A stretch of 64,000 nucleotides of DNA from Tropicibacter naphthalenivorans (GCF_900176475.1 NZ_FWXX01000010.1:1-64000); one strand, 5' to 3'; shown: positions 33,244 to 41,756, numbered from the stretch's first letter. Notes: generated by a model not told the origin, from the sequence alone. Numbers and translations: made by a program.

Positions 33244-35177
33244 GACGGCTTTTCAACATATTGCTGTACGGGTTTCTGGCAATCTGCATCACGGTATCGG
33301 TTGGTTCCGGGTTGGTCTATTTTCTGCTGAGCGCATCCGTTCCCGATTACGACGAGGACTTCACGGTCGCAGGCTTAGGCGGACCGGTCGACATTCTGCG
33401 AGATTCTTCGGCAGTCCCGCACATCTCCGCAGCTTCCGCTGCGGATGTTTACTTCGCGATCGGTTTCGTTCACGCCCAAGACAGGCTCGGTCAACTGTTA
33501 AGGGCAAGGCGAAAAGCGGAAGCTTCGTGGCCATCGGATGAGATCTTGGACCTTGAGCCAGCGGTCTCAGACGCGCTCGCATCCTATGCCGCCGGCGTTA
33601 ATGCGTGGCTGGAGCTAGTGTCGGAAGGCGGGCGTGGCCGAGGCTCTCCGGAGCTGCTGATCGCAGACGAACGGTCGATCGCGGCCTGGACACCCGGCGA
33701 TAGCCTGAGGATTGCCCGGTCTTTCCTGAATGGCCTGCGACCGGGAAGCGCACGGGAAGGAATGCCGAGTATATCAGGTGCCATTATACCGGCGGATCGC
33801 CTGAGAGTGCCCGAACTGTTTGCGACTGATCCGGAGCAGCGCCTTGATGCATGGGCGATCGACGGCGACCGAACAGCGACCGGAACGCCAATTCTAGCCG
33901 CCGATATCAGCGGTTCCCTGTCGCTTCCCTCGGAATGGTATCTCGCAGATCTTCAATTTTCGACAGGGCCGGCCATAGGGGCCACAATACCGGGCGTACC
34001 TTTCGTTATTGTAGGTCGCAATGCGCGCGTCGCCTGGGCCTTCCGGTCATTTCCCGTGCCAGACGAGGAGGCACCAAGGGGGCCGTCACACGTGCGGGCG
34101 GCAGGTTTCCTGACGATGCTGGAGCTGTTCGCGCGTTCGGCCGATGCGACCGATGCCATCGGAGTTGCCGCAGACATGTTGCCGAAGGGCATGAAGGTAT
34201 TGACCATTGACCGAGAGACCGTTGCCCGATGGCCAAGAGCGGAGGCCGTACGGGCGTCGTCTTTTCGCGACATTCGACTGGCGGAGCTTGAAGCGCGGCA
34301 ATCGATCTTCTCGACGGAAGGCGCCATCGGTGTTCAAAGGGACACCGTAAGTTCCGTGGCGCGAACCCTCCTGCCCCTGATGGCGAAAGAGCTTTGGTTC
34401 GTGCAGTCCAGAGACAGCATCGAAGGCACCGATGCGGACAGCCTTCGTCGTGAGCTTCTGGACAGGCTTGCCTCGTGGAATGGCGAAATGGATCGCTATT
34501 CACCGGAACCTCTGCTGTTCTGGACCTGGGTCCGGGCTTTGCAGCAGCGCATTTTGAAGGACGAGTTTCCGACAGCGGAGCAACTCTGGACCCGTCCGAA
34601 CCCAAACTTTCTTTATGCGGTACTCAGCGATCGTCGCGGTAGCGCGATCTGGTGCGACATCCGCCTATCCTCACCTCGCGAGACATGTGAGGAGCAGGTT
34701 CGCGTGGCCCTGGATGATGCCCTTGGCTGGCTGGTCGATCGATATGGGCGCGATCCCTCGACGTGGACCTGGGGGGAGGAGCATAGATTGGACATGCAGT
34801 GGTCGCCAATCAGTTCACGTGGGTTGCTGACCGACCTGCTGTCCCTTCAAGCGCCGATTTCAGGCGATCCGTATACGCTATTCTTGACATCATTTGGTGT
34901 CGAAGAAGACCGTCCATTCCTTGTGAGTGCCGGAAGCAATTTTCAGGCGGTCATGTCGATATCGGAAGCAGCGGGATCATACTACATCTCGCCCACCGGA
35001 CAGTCGGGACATCCGCTATCTCGATTCTACGACAATCTCTTTCCCTCCTGGATACGAGGCGAATACCTGGCCATGTCGACCGATCTGTCACTGGCCCGTG
35101 GCGGCGCTTCCGGGATCTCGCGACTCACACCGGCTACCTCGGACAGTCCTCGGATGAGCGAGGGCCAGAGCGAATGA
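33240..35177 (+). CDS. Penicillin-acylase family protein lacking the catalytic serine
   Basis: A 645-residue, membrane-anchored protein aligning by eye along the penicillin acylase/AHL acylase family: VPHISAASAADVYFAIGFVHAQDR near the N-terminus, SEWYLADLQF, IGATIPGVPFVIVGRN and the C-terminal WTWGEEHRLDMQW. At the autoprocessing site, where active enzymes have G-S-N-x-W and later N-D-P-H, it reads QRLDAWAIDGDRTATG and AADISG. The N-terminal nucleophile Ser is thus replaced by Leu and the NDPH motif is lost. It should be unable to mature or hydrolyse amides, which suggests a binding or scaffolding role. Confidence 0.85.
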   Translation: MRRLFNILLYGFLAICITVSVGSGLVYFLLSASVPDYDEDFTVAGLGGPVDILRDSSAVPHISAASAADVYFAIGFVHAQDRLGQLLRARRKAEASWPSDEILDLEPAVSDALASYAAGVNAWLELVSEGGRGRGSPELLIADERSIAAWTPGDSLRIARSFLNGLRPGSAREGMPSISGAIIPADRLRVPELFATDPEQRLDAWAIDGDRTATGTPILAADISGSLSLPSEWYLADLQFSTGPAIGATIPGVPFVIVGRNARVAWAFRSFPVPDEEAPRGPSHVRAAGFLTMLELFARSADATDAIGVAADMLPKGMKVLTIDRETVARWPRAEAVRASSFRDIRLAELEARQSIFSTEGAIGVQRDTVSSVARTLLPLMAKELWFVQSRDSIEGTDADSLRRELLDRLASWNGEMDRYSPEPLLFWTWVRALQQRILKDEFPTAEQLWTRPNPNFLYAVLSDRRGSAIWCDIRLSSPRETCEEQVRVALDDALGWLVDRYGRDPSTWTWGEEHRLDMQWSPISSRGLLTDLLSLQAPISGDPYTLFLTSFGVEEDRPFLVSAGSNFQAVMSISEAAGSYYISPTGQSGHPLSRFYDNLFPSWIRGEYLAMSTDLSLARGGASGISRLTPATSDSPRMSEGQSE

Positions 35178-36175
35178 TCACGAACCTCTTCTTTCTTTAC
35201 GACCCTTTCGGCGATGAGCTGTCACCGGTGTCGCTCATTGTTGTCGGCCTTACAGCATGGCTGTTTTTGCGTGGGCTCAAAATACACGTTCGCTGTCTCG
35301 GAAGGGTTTCTGGCTGGCGTCGAACCGTCTTCTTTGTCGGCCTCGCGGTCGTCCTCGTCGCGACGAATGGGCCGCTCCCGCCGTTGGGGCACAGTCTGTT
35401 TTCTGTACATCAGGTCGAGCATCTTCTTCTGCGACTGGTAGGACCGCTTCTTATCGCGGTTTCTCAGCCCTGGCTTGGCCTTCAAGCCGGATTGAAAAGG
35501 GAATGGCGCCGACGCCTTGCCGCGATTGGGCGTGCGCGCATCCCGCGATTCTTGGCGCTTCCTGCATCTGCCACCTCCCTGTTGATTGGCGCGCTTTTCG
35601 TCTGGCAGATCCCGATGATCTACGCCCTTACACAACGTATTGCGGCGATGGAAGCGCTGGCACATCTGTCTATGGTGCTGGCGGGGCTTTGGTACTTTGC
35701 TATGCTGTTCGATCCGCGTGATCCGCCTGAAGGAGCGCGGCGCGGTGCTCGACTGATGTCAGGGTTCGTGGTGATCGTTTCCAACATCTTTCTGGGCTCC
35801 CTGACAACGCTCAAGGAGGTGCCCCTCTATGGATCAGAAATCATCGCAGCGAGCGGTGGTCGACTTCGCGCCCTGGCTGACGAGACAATCGGCGGCTACG
35901 TCATCTGGGTCCCGTCGTCGATGGTTCTCATCGTGGCAATCATCCTGGTGCTGAACGGCTGGAACGCGGCGGAGGAACGGCGCTGGACGTCCCGCTACGA
36001 CCTGATGCGCCAATCGAATGCGGCGGCGCTCGAGTTTCCGGAAACCGCGGAGGAACTGCGTCTGAAAGTAGAGAAGCCGAACCGGGACATGGGCCGTACC
36101 CTCGCCCTTGGCGCATTCGCCATGTTCATGGTTGTCATGATTACCGTCGTGACCATCGTCTATGCCCTCGGATAG
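35174..36175 (+). CDS. CtaG/Caa3-type cytochrome oxidase assembly membrane protein
   Basis: A 333-residue protein with about seven hydrophobic helices. It contains the features of the caa3_CtaG family: GHSLFSVHQVEHLLLRLVGPLLIAVSQPW, then HLSMVLAGLWYFAMLFDP, with conserved His residues that could bind metal. It is the final gene of the plus-strand operon and fits the SCO/PCu(A)C copper-delivery theme. Overlaps the previous stop by 4 bp. Confidence 0.88.
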   Translation: MITNLFFLYDPFGDELSPVSLIVVGLTAWLFLRGLKIHVRCLGRVSGWRRTVFFVGLAVVLVATNGPLPPLGHSLFSVHQVEHLLLRLVGPLLIAVSQPWLGLQAGLKREWRRRLAAIGRARIPRFLALPASATSLLIGALFVWQIPMIYALTQRIAAMEALAHLSMVLAGLWYFAMLFDPRDPPEGARRGARLMSGFVVIVSNIFLGSLTTLKEVPLYGSEIIAASGGRLRALADETIGGYVIWVPSSMVLIVAIILVLNGWNAAEERRWTSRYDLMRQSNAAALEFPETAEELRLKVEKPNRDMGRTLALGAFAMFMVVMITVVTIVYALG

Positions 36176-36394
36176 ATTGAATTCGACATGATACCAGACG
36201 TATTCTTCCCCGCTAGGGCCCGCCTGTTTCGCCACTGCCACGGCTGGACACATATTGTAGTGTCCTTAAGCGTACCGGGTGCTTGCGCTGGCCCACGGCG
36301 GCGAGCGTCACTTTGGCCGTGATCGCCATCGAAGCGATCAACGTGGCCCTGTGCCGACGATTTGCCTGATTTGACGGAAGATCATCTCCTCCCA

Positions 36395-36907
36395 TCAGGC
36401 GTAGATGTCGATCGGTGTTCCGTCTTTCACCATTGCATAGATGTCCTCGATCTGCCGATCTGTGACCGCGATGCAGCCAGCTGTCCAGTCGCGGACGTCC
36501 GTTGGGTCGATGCCTGGGCGTGGACCACCATGGATGAAGATGTCGCCGCCGGGGGAAAGGCCCTGCGCTTCAGCAAAGGCGATGTCGGCCTCATTCGGAT
36601 AGGAGATGCCAACCGAAAGATGATACGTACTTTCGGGGTTGCGCTTATCGACTACGTAAGCGCCCTCAGGGGTCCGGCCGTCTCCCTCGAATTGCTTGTG
36701 ACCCTCAGGAGCGAAACCCAGCCCGACCGGATAGGTTTGCAATACGCGATCGGCTCCGTCCAGAACAAGCAAACGCTGCCCCTTGTAAAGCCGAACACGG
36801 GTCACCTCGGGTCCGCCATAGCTGCGGAACTTGCTGGCACAGCCAGACAAAAACGCTGCCAACCCGCCCAACAGGACGGCGCGGCGGGGAAATCGGATGG
36901 TTTTCAC
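36395..36907 (-). CDS. L,D-transpeptidase (YkuD family), lipoprotein
   Basis: A 170-residue envelope enzyme with a lipobox-like LSGC signal. The YkuD catalytic region reads FIHGGPRPG...TAGCIAVTD, with the His and the nucleophile Cys in GCIAV. The usual S/T-x-G-C-x-R is changed: GCI replaces GCxR and no Arg follows, so activity may be altered. It would crosslink peptidoglycan or attach lipoproteins. It runs convergent to the plus-strand operon. Confidence 0.85.
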   Translation of the reverse strand: MKTIRFPRRAVLLGGLAAFLSGCASKFRSYGGPEVTRVRLYKGQRLLVLDGADRVLQTYPVGLGFAPEGHKQFEGDGRTPEGAYVVDKRNPESTYHLSVGISYPNEADIAFAEAQGLSPGGDIFIHGGPRPGIDPTDVRDWTAGCIAVTDRQIEDIYAMVKDGTPIDIYA

Positions 36908-36970
36908 TGCTCGATGCCTCTTTCGTGAGGTCTGATATGGACAATACGTTACCTTGCAAATGCTGCGTGA

Positions 36971-37088
36971 TCAATGTCCGTGGGCAAGCGCGGCCTTTGC
37001 CATCTCTGGACCAACCTGCTCACCGCTGAATGCCTTGCGGGCCTACCGCAGCGCCTTGAGGGCGACCGGCAGGGAGGCCACGGCAAGC
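36971..37088 (-). pseudogene. C-terminal remnant of a second P1B-type ATPase
   Basis: On the minus strand the last codons read SGEQVGPEMAKAALAHGH then stop, matching the end of the intact ATPase at 37412 (GGEQVGEGLAKGALAHGH). Upstream in the same frame is ASLPVALKALR followed by an in-frame TAG. Only about 35 codons survive. This marks a deleted or recombined older ATPase gene between the L,D-transpeptidase and the zinc-ribbon gene. Confidence 0.7.
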
Positions 37089-37089
37089 C

Positions 37090-37377
37090 TTAATCGAACA
37101 ACTCGTGAAGCCAGGATTTGCGGCGATAGCCGTGCTTGCCGTCGCCGCCGCCGTGCTTTCCGCGCCGGTAGCCGCGATCATCGTCGTAGCCGCGCGGCTC
37201 AGGCACCCGCTGAGGCGCCACATCGGGTGCCGAACGCTCGATGATCTTGTCCAGTTCGCCCCGGTCTAGCCAGACACCCCGGCAATCGGGACAGAAGTCG
37301 ATCTCGATCCCCTGGCGGTCGGTCATGCTCAAGGGCACCTCGCAAACCGGACACATCATCCTGCCCTTCACGCTCAT
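37090..37377 (-). CDS. TFIIB-type zinc-ribbon protein
   Basis: A 95-residue protein with the zinc-binding pattern CPVCEVPLSM...IDFCPDCRGVWLDRGELDKII, the zf-TFIIB family signature. The tail is rich in Gly, His, Lys and Arg (KHGGGDGKHGYRRK) and could also bind metal. The ATG at 37377 has AAAGGAG upstream and follows the ATPase stop by 34 bp, so the two are cotranscribed. Confidence 0.85.
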   Translation of the reverse strand: MSVKGRMMCPVCEVPLSMTDRQGIEIDFCPDCRGVWLDRGELDKIIERSAPDVAPQRVPEPRGYDDDRGYRRGKHGGGDGKHGYRRKSWLHELFD

Positions 37378-37411
37378 GTCTCGTCTCGGCTCCTTTCCGG
37401 GTTCTCCCAGT

Positions 37412-39766
37412 TCAATGACCATGTGCCAGCGCCCCTTTGGCCAAGCCTTCGCCAACCTGCTCACCGCCGGACGGCGGCGCCTTGGCCTCTTGGCTGTTCA
37501 GCAGGCGCAGGGCGTTGGCCACCACCAGCAATGACACTCCTACATCGGCTGCAATAGCGCCCCACATCGATGCCACTCCGAAAGCGGTAGCGACGACGAA
37601 AACGCCCTTGGTCGCCAAGGAAATACCGATGTTCTGATGGATAATCGACATTGTCCGGCGCGAATGACCGATCAGCCAAGGCACCTTGCCGAGATCGTCG
37701 GTCATCAGGGCTATATCCGCCGTCTCGATTGCCGCGTCCGAACCAACGGCACCCATTGCGATGGCGTAATGCGCGCGCGCCATGGCCGGGGCGTCGTTGA
37801 CCCCGTCGCCGATCATGGCCACCATGTCATGCGTTTCGACCAGTTCTTCGATGGCAGTCACCTTGTCTTCGGGCAGAAGCTCGGCACGGACCTCGTCGAT
37901 GCCGACCTCGGCTGCAACAGCGCGCGCTGTCCGCTCGTTATCACCGGTCAGCATGACGATGGTCTTCACACCCTGCGCGTGAAGCTGCGCCACGATGCCT
38001 TTGGCATCCGGGCGGATACGGTCGCGCAATTCCAGGATGCCGGTGACACCGGTGTCGTCGCCCACGGCAACAAGGGTGCTGCCAGCCCCTTCGATGCGGT
38101 CGCGCAAATCCTTCGGAATGGCGTCGCCGAAACCCTTCTCCTCGGCAAACCGGTCCGACCCCAGCCAGATCGACCGGCCGTCTGTGCGTCCTTCAAGTCC
38201 CCTGCCCGGAACGGTTCGGGTATCTTCCGCGGCGGATACCTTGATGCCGTCGGCTTCTGCCCGCGCGAGAATGGCGCGCGCCAAGGGATGCGAGGAACGT
38301 GCCTCCAGCCCAACGGCGAGGGTCATCAGATCTTGCGCCGAAGCCCCGCCCAGCGGATGCACAGCCGCCACTTCGGGCTCGCCCATTGTGATTGTGCCGG
38401 TCTTGTCCATGGCCAGCGCGGTGGTCCGACCCGGTGCCTCGACATAGGCACCACCCTTGATGAGTACGCCCGCCCGCGCCGAAGCGGTGAGCGCCGCGAC
38501 GATGGAGACCGGTGTCGAGATGACCAGAGCACACGGGCAGGCGATCACCAGCAGAACGAGTGCATTGTAGAACCAATAATCCCAGGCCCCCCCGAAAATG
38601 AGCGGCGGCAGCAGGGCAATTGCAATGGCGAGAGCCATGACGATAGGCGTGTAGATGCGGGCGAATTTCGCCACCCACTGCTCCACGGGCGCGCGGCGGG
38701 CATGGGCGTCACCGACCATGCGGATGATCTTGGCCAACACGGTGTCCGAGGCGGCCTTCGTGGCGCGCACCGTCAGTGTGCCTTCGCCGTTGATCGTACC
38801 GGCATAGACTTCGTCGCCTCGTTCCTTTGGGACCAGCGCACTCTCTCCGGTGATTGGCGCCTGATCGACCGCGCCGGCGCCGTCCGTCACCTCACCATCG
38901 AGCGGGATACGGTCGCCACCGCGTACTATGAAGCTTGAGCCTACGGCGACTTGGGCCGCCGGAACGTCGGCCTCGCTTCCGTCTTCGCGGATCACGCGCG
39001 CCGTCGGTGGTGCAAGGTCCAAGAGCGCCGAGACCGCATTCCTCGCACGCCCGACGCTCCAGCTTTCGAGGTAGAGCGAGAGCGAGAAAAAGAACGCAAC
39101 CGTCGCCGCCTCGAAGAATTCGCCAAGCCCTATGGCACCGGCCACCGCGACCACCATCAGCAGGTTCATGTCGGGCGACAGTCTCCGTGCGGACGACCAT
39201 GCCTTGGGTGCCACGAGCCAGACACCGAACAGGATCGCAACCGCGAATAGCCCTGCCTCGACCCGTGGCATCGGCGCTTCGCCGTGCCCTGCGAAGAGGC
39301 CGAGTGCCCCCCCCATGCCGGTCTCGATGATGTGCCACAGAAATCCCGCGGCCCAGAAGCCGCCACTGAGCGCCGTATACAGCCGCTGGCGTGCAAGATG
39401 GGCCGCCTGGTCGACCGACGCGTTTTCGGCATCCCAGGGCTTGGCGGTCATGCCGGTGCTTGCGACCAGTTCTGCAATTTCGCCGTCCGATACACTCTTG
39501 GCGCTGTCGAGAATAGTCATCCGTCCATTGATCACGTCGAACGCGAGATGCTCGGCCCCGCCGATCTTCGGGCCAACCACCTTGTTCAGGATCGCGACCT
39601 CCTCGGCGCAATCAAGGCCGGACACCTGAAAACTGCGCCCGCCCGTTGGCGCGGGCGTCGTCGGAACGATGTCGCCGCACGTTCCGGCGCCCCCGCAGCA
39701 GCTGCCGCCGGTTGTCTGGGCATCTTCGGCGTGATCGTGGTCGTGACGATGGGTGTCGGACGGCAT
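37412..39766 (-). CDS. zntA: Zn/Cd/Pb-exporting P1B-type ATPase
   Basis: A 784-residue metal pump. A His/Cys-rich N-terminus (HRHDHDHAED, SCCGGAGTC) precedes one HMA domain with GLDCAEE. Transmembrane motif CPC (VIACPCALVIS), phosphorylation site DKTGTITMG, the SSHPLA His-Pro motif and GDGVNDAP in the hinge are all present. The C-terminal helices end in a His tail. The CPC motif with DCAEE-type HMA and a ZntR-like regulator points to Zn/Cd/Pb rather than Cu. The MerR-type promoter at 39799-39829 lies immediately upstream, giving a leader of about 25 nt. Confidence 0.95.
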   Translation of the reverse strand: MPSDTHRHDHDHAEDAQTTGGSCCGGAGTCGDIVPTTPAPTGGRSFQVSGLDCAEEVAILNKVVGPKIGGAEHLAFDVINGRMTILDSAKSVSDGEIAELVASTGMTAKPWDAENASVDQAAHLARQRLYTALSGGFWAAGFLWHIIETGMGGALGLFAGHGEAPMPRVEAGLFAVAILFGVWLVAPKAWSSARRLSPDMNLLMVVAVAGAIGLGEFFEAATVAFFFSLSLYLESWSVGRARNAVSALLDLAPPTARVIREDGSEADVPAAQVAVGSSFIVRGGDRIPLDGEVTDGAGAVDQAPITGESALVPKERGDEVYAGTINGEGTLTVRATKAASDTVLAKIIRMVGDAHARRAPVEQWVAKFARIYTPIVMALAIAIALLPPLIFGGAWDYWFYNALVLLVIACPCALVISTPVSIVAALTASARAGVLIKGGAYVEAPGRTTALAMDKTGTITMGEPEVAAVHPLGGASAQDLMTLAVGLEARSSHPLARAILARAEADGIKVSAAEDTRTVPGRGLEGRTDGRSIWLGSDRFAEEKGFGDAIPKDLRDRIEGAGSTLVAVGDDTGVTGILELRDRIRPDAKGIVAQLHAQGVKTIVMLTGDNERTARAVAAEVGIDEVRAELLPEDKVTAIEELVETHDMVAMIGDGVNDAPAMARAHYAIAMGAVGSDAAIETADIALMTDDLGKVPWLIGHSRRTMSIIHQNIGISLATKGVFVVATAFGVASMWGAIAADVGVSLLVVANALRLLNSQEAKAPPSGGEQVGEGLAKGALAHGH

Positions 39767-39798
39767 GAATGGACCTCTGGATTCGGGTGCTTTACCAT

Positions 39799-39829
39799 GA
39801 CATAGCCCCTACAGTGGCTAGAGCTTCAA
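39799..39829 (-). promoter_or_regulatory. MerR-type promoter for the P1B-ATPase gene
   Basis: On the minus strand, TTGAAG (39829-39824), a 19-bp spacer and TATGTC (39804-39799). The spacer contains CTCTAG-CCA-CTGTAG, an imperfect version of the dyad in the promoter at 25498. It faces the ATPase ATG at 39766. Confidence 0.8.
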
Positions 39830-39948
39830 GAGCAAAATACGGTGGTATTTCAGTTTGTTTTATTGCTAGAGGATGCGGCGACCGGCTCCATCACGCCTTG
39901 AGGCATGAAAAGCCGATGCAAAGAAAAACAGACACGAAAGGAAGCTTG

Positions 39949-40233
39949 ATGCGGGTTTTGATGCTGAAGCAAAAAATAATGTTTGCAGTGGCGCTGTCGC
40001 TTACGGCCGGGTGCGCAATCCAGCCGACTGGATCGGGCGACTCGGCAGACCAGCCGGGCAACGTTCCCGAAGCTGTGATTGCAATGGCTGCCCCGGATCA
40101 GGATGTTGCAACCGCGCGCTTGGTGCCGGAAGACGGGTGCTACTGGTACGAACACAGCGGCCCCGTTGAAACGGCCTTGCTGCCGCTGCGCACGGCGAAC
40201 GGCAATCCGATCTGCGTCGCGCGGGAAGCGTGA
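39949..40233 (+). CDS. Small putative lipoprotein
   Basis: A 94-residue protein with a lipoprotein signal (FAVALSLTAGC). The mature part is Asp/Pro-rich with CYWYEHSGPVETALLPLRT near the end and a second Cys pair. The ATG at 39949 follows GAAAGGAAG. It is divergent from the ATPase and convergent with the L,D-transpeptidase. No family recognised. Confidence 0.7.
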   Translation: MRVLMLKQKIMFAVALSLTAGCAIQPTGSGDSADQPGNVPEAVIAMAAPDQDVATARLVPEDGCYWYEHSGPVETALLPLRTANGNPICVAREA

Positions 40234-40280
40234 CGACGACCCGCACGTCACATCATTTCGCTCAAAGCTAATTACCTCAT

Positions 40281-40943
40281 TCAACTTCTCGCGGTAACAC
40301 TGTCCTCAGCCGAATAAAGATGTGCTGTCGATCCAATCTCGACGTTCGGATAAAGCTCGTTGATGTGTGCCATAACCATCCGTACGCAACCCGAACTCGC
40401 GCGCCCTCCGATGCTTCTCGGATAGGGTGTGCCGTGTATCCGAAGATAGGTGTCGCGATCTCCGACATAGAGATAGAGCGCCCGCGATCCCAAGGCGTTT
40501 TGAGGGCCGGGTTCCATCCCGTCGGCCCATCTTGCGTTTTCGGGATCCCGCTCGATCATGTTCTGTGTCGGCGTCCAGTGCGGCCACCTGACCTTGCGCT
40601 TGATGTTATAAACACCTGGCTCGTAGAGGTTGCCCCGCGCGATCGCCACGCCGTAGCGCATCGCGGTTCCACCCTCCTCAATGTGGTAGAGATACCGCGC
40701 GACCGCATCGACATGGATGTCTCCCGGCACGAGGCCGTCCTTCGCGTCCACACGCTGAGGCAAGAAACGTGGGTGTAGTCCCCAAGGGTTTGACGTGGCC
40801 GGATCGAAGCCGGGCGGGCTGACTTGCGCGTCCCATTCAGCCTTCTGCGCCTCGGTGGGCCAGCTATCGGCAAACACAGGGTTGGCAACAGTCACAGAAA
40901 ATAGCGCTGTTGTCGTTTGAATAAAGTGTCGTCTTGTCAGCAT
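40281..40943 (-). CDS. L,D-transpeptidase (YkuD family) under metal control
   Basis: A 220-residue exported enzyme with a signal peptide ending in NPVFA and a canonical YkuD active site: IHGTPYPRSIGGRASSGCVRM, with His, Ser-Gly-Cys and Arg. It would form 3-3 crosslinks or anchor lipoproteins in the wall. The ATG at 40943 has GAAAGGG upstream. The promoter at 41005-41035 has MerR geometry, so wall crosslinking appears to be induced by metal. Confidence 0.9.
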   Translation of the reverse strand: MLTRRHFIQTTTALFSVTVANPVFADSWPTEAQKAEWDAQVSPPGFDPATSNPWGLHPRFLPQRVDAKDGLVPGDIHVDAVARYLYHIEEGGTAMRYGVAIARGNLYEPGVYNIKRKVRWPHWTPTQNMIERDPENARWADGMEPGPQNALGSRALYLYVGDRDTYLRIHGTPYPRSIGGRASSGCVRMVMAHINELYPNVEIGSTAHLYSAEDSVTARS

Positions 40944-41004
40944 GTCGTACCCTTTCGGTTCCCACCGGCGATCAATGGCAAGAACGATATACATTCTCGG
41001 TGAC

Positions 41005-41035
41005 TAGATAGAACTTCTAGTGGCTAGAGGTTCAA
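41005..41035 (-). promoter_or_regulatory. MerR-type promoter for the L,D-transpeptidase gene
   Basis: On the minus strand, TTGAAC (41035-41030), a 19-bp spacer and TATCTA (41010-41005). The spacer has CCTCTAG-CCA-CTAGAAG, one mismatch from a perfect dyad and nearly identical to the promoters at 25498 and 39799. The leader to the ATG at 40943 is about 55 nt. Confidence 0.8.
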
Positions 41036-41234
41036 GGGCAAATTTTCGTGAACGCTCGCACGCGACCCTAGTAGCCCACGCTTGCCTTGCGGTCAGGTCG
41101 ACGGACAACCAGGTCAGGTCCGTAGAAGCCCTGCTGCGCAGCAGTCTGGGCGCGGCATATGACAGATACTCCGAATGGGTCCCCCGGTGGATCGGTTTTG
41201 GTCGAAAGATACTATCCTGACACCCTGTCGATCT

Positions 41235-41756
41235 TCACCCGCCCGTGTCATTGGCCGAAACTTCGGCTTGGAACTCACGTTGTCGCTCAGGCCAGGTGCT
41301 CTTGATGTATACGAGGATCGCCGCGACCTCTGCGTCTGTCAGATCCTCTCCGAAGGCCGGCATGTCGCTCTCGTATCCCGGCACGACGGCCCCGACCCCG
41401 CCTTTAGTGATCTGAAAAAGCATGCGGTCTGAATGGTGCCAGGTGTGGCCTGTGTCATCATGCGGCGGGGCCGGCATTCTTCCCGTGTCAAGACGACGAC
41501 GCCAATCGGGCTGACCCTCGAGGTTGGCACCATGGCAACTGGCGCAGTTGTCCGCATAAAGCTGTTGCCCTGCCGTGACCTCGGATGCAAGCACGGGCTC
41601 TCCCAAAAACGTCAGTCCCTCGACACGCGGGTCCACCGGTTCCGATTGGGCCAGCACCACAACGCCGGTGGTCGCGAGCGCGGACCCTAGGGCAGCGAGG
41701 TGCACTGACCGCCTGACCGTACACTTCGCCGATCGATCTTTCGGCCCTTTATTCAT
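41235..41756 (-). CDS. Class I c-type cytochrome
   Basis: A 173-residue protein with a hydrophobic N-terminal anchor and one heme-binding CASCH in GQQLYADNCASCHGANLEG. The axial Met is probably in MPAFGEDLTDAEVAAILVYIKSTWP. The ATG at 41756 overlaps the DUF411 stop; ATG 41762 is also possible. In this cluster it may accept electrons from the multicopper oxidase whose gene was lost to the transposon. Confidence 0.9.
   Translation of the reverse strand: MNKGPKDRSAKCTVRRSVHLAALGSALATTGVVVLAQSEPVDPRVEGLTFLGEPVLASEVTAGQQLYADNCASCHGANLEGQPDWRRRLDTGRMPAPPHDDTGHTWHHSDRMLFQITKGGVGAVVPGYESDMPAFGEDLTDAEVAAILVYIKSTWPERQREFQAEVSANDTGG

Noticed and set aside
36213-36395. Minus-strand 60-codon frame between the CtaG-like gene and the L,D-transpeptidase
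   Set aside because: No domain or ribosome binding site; Arg-rich shadow-like composition in a convergent spacer.
41020-41220. Plus-strand 66-codon frame starting inside the MerR-type promoter
   Set aside because: Overlaps the promoter dyad, has no ribosome binding site and no recognisable features.
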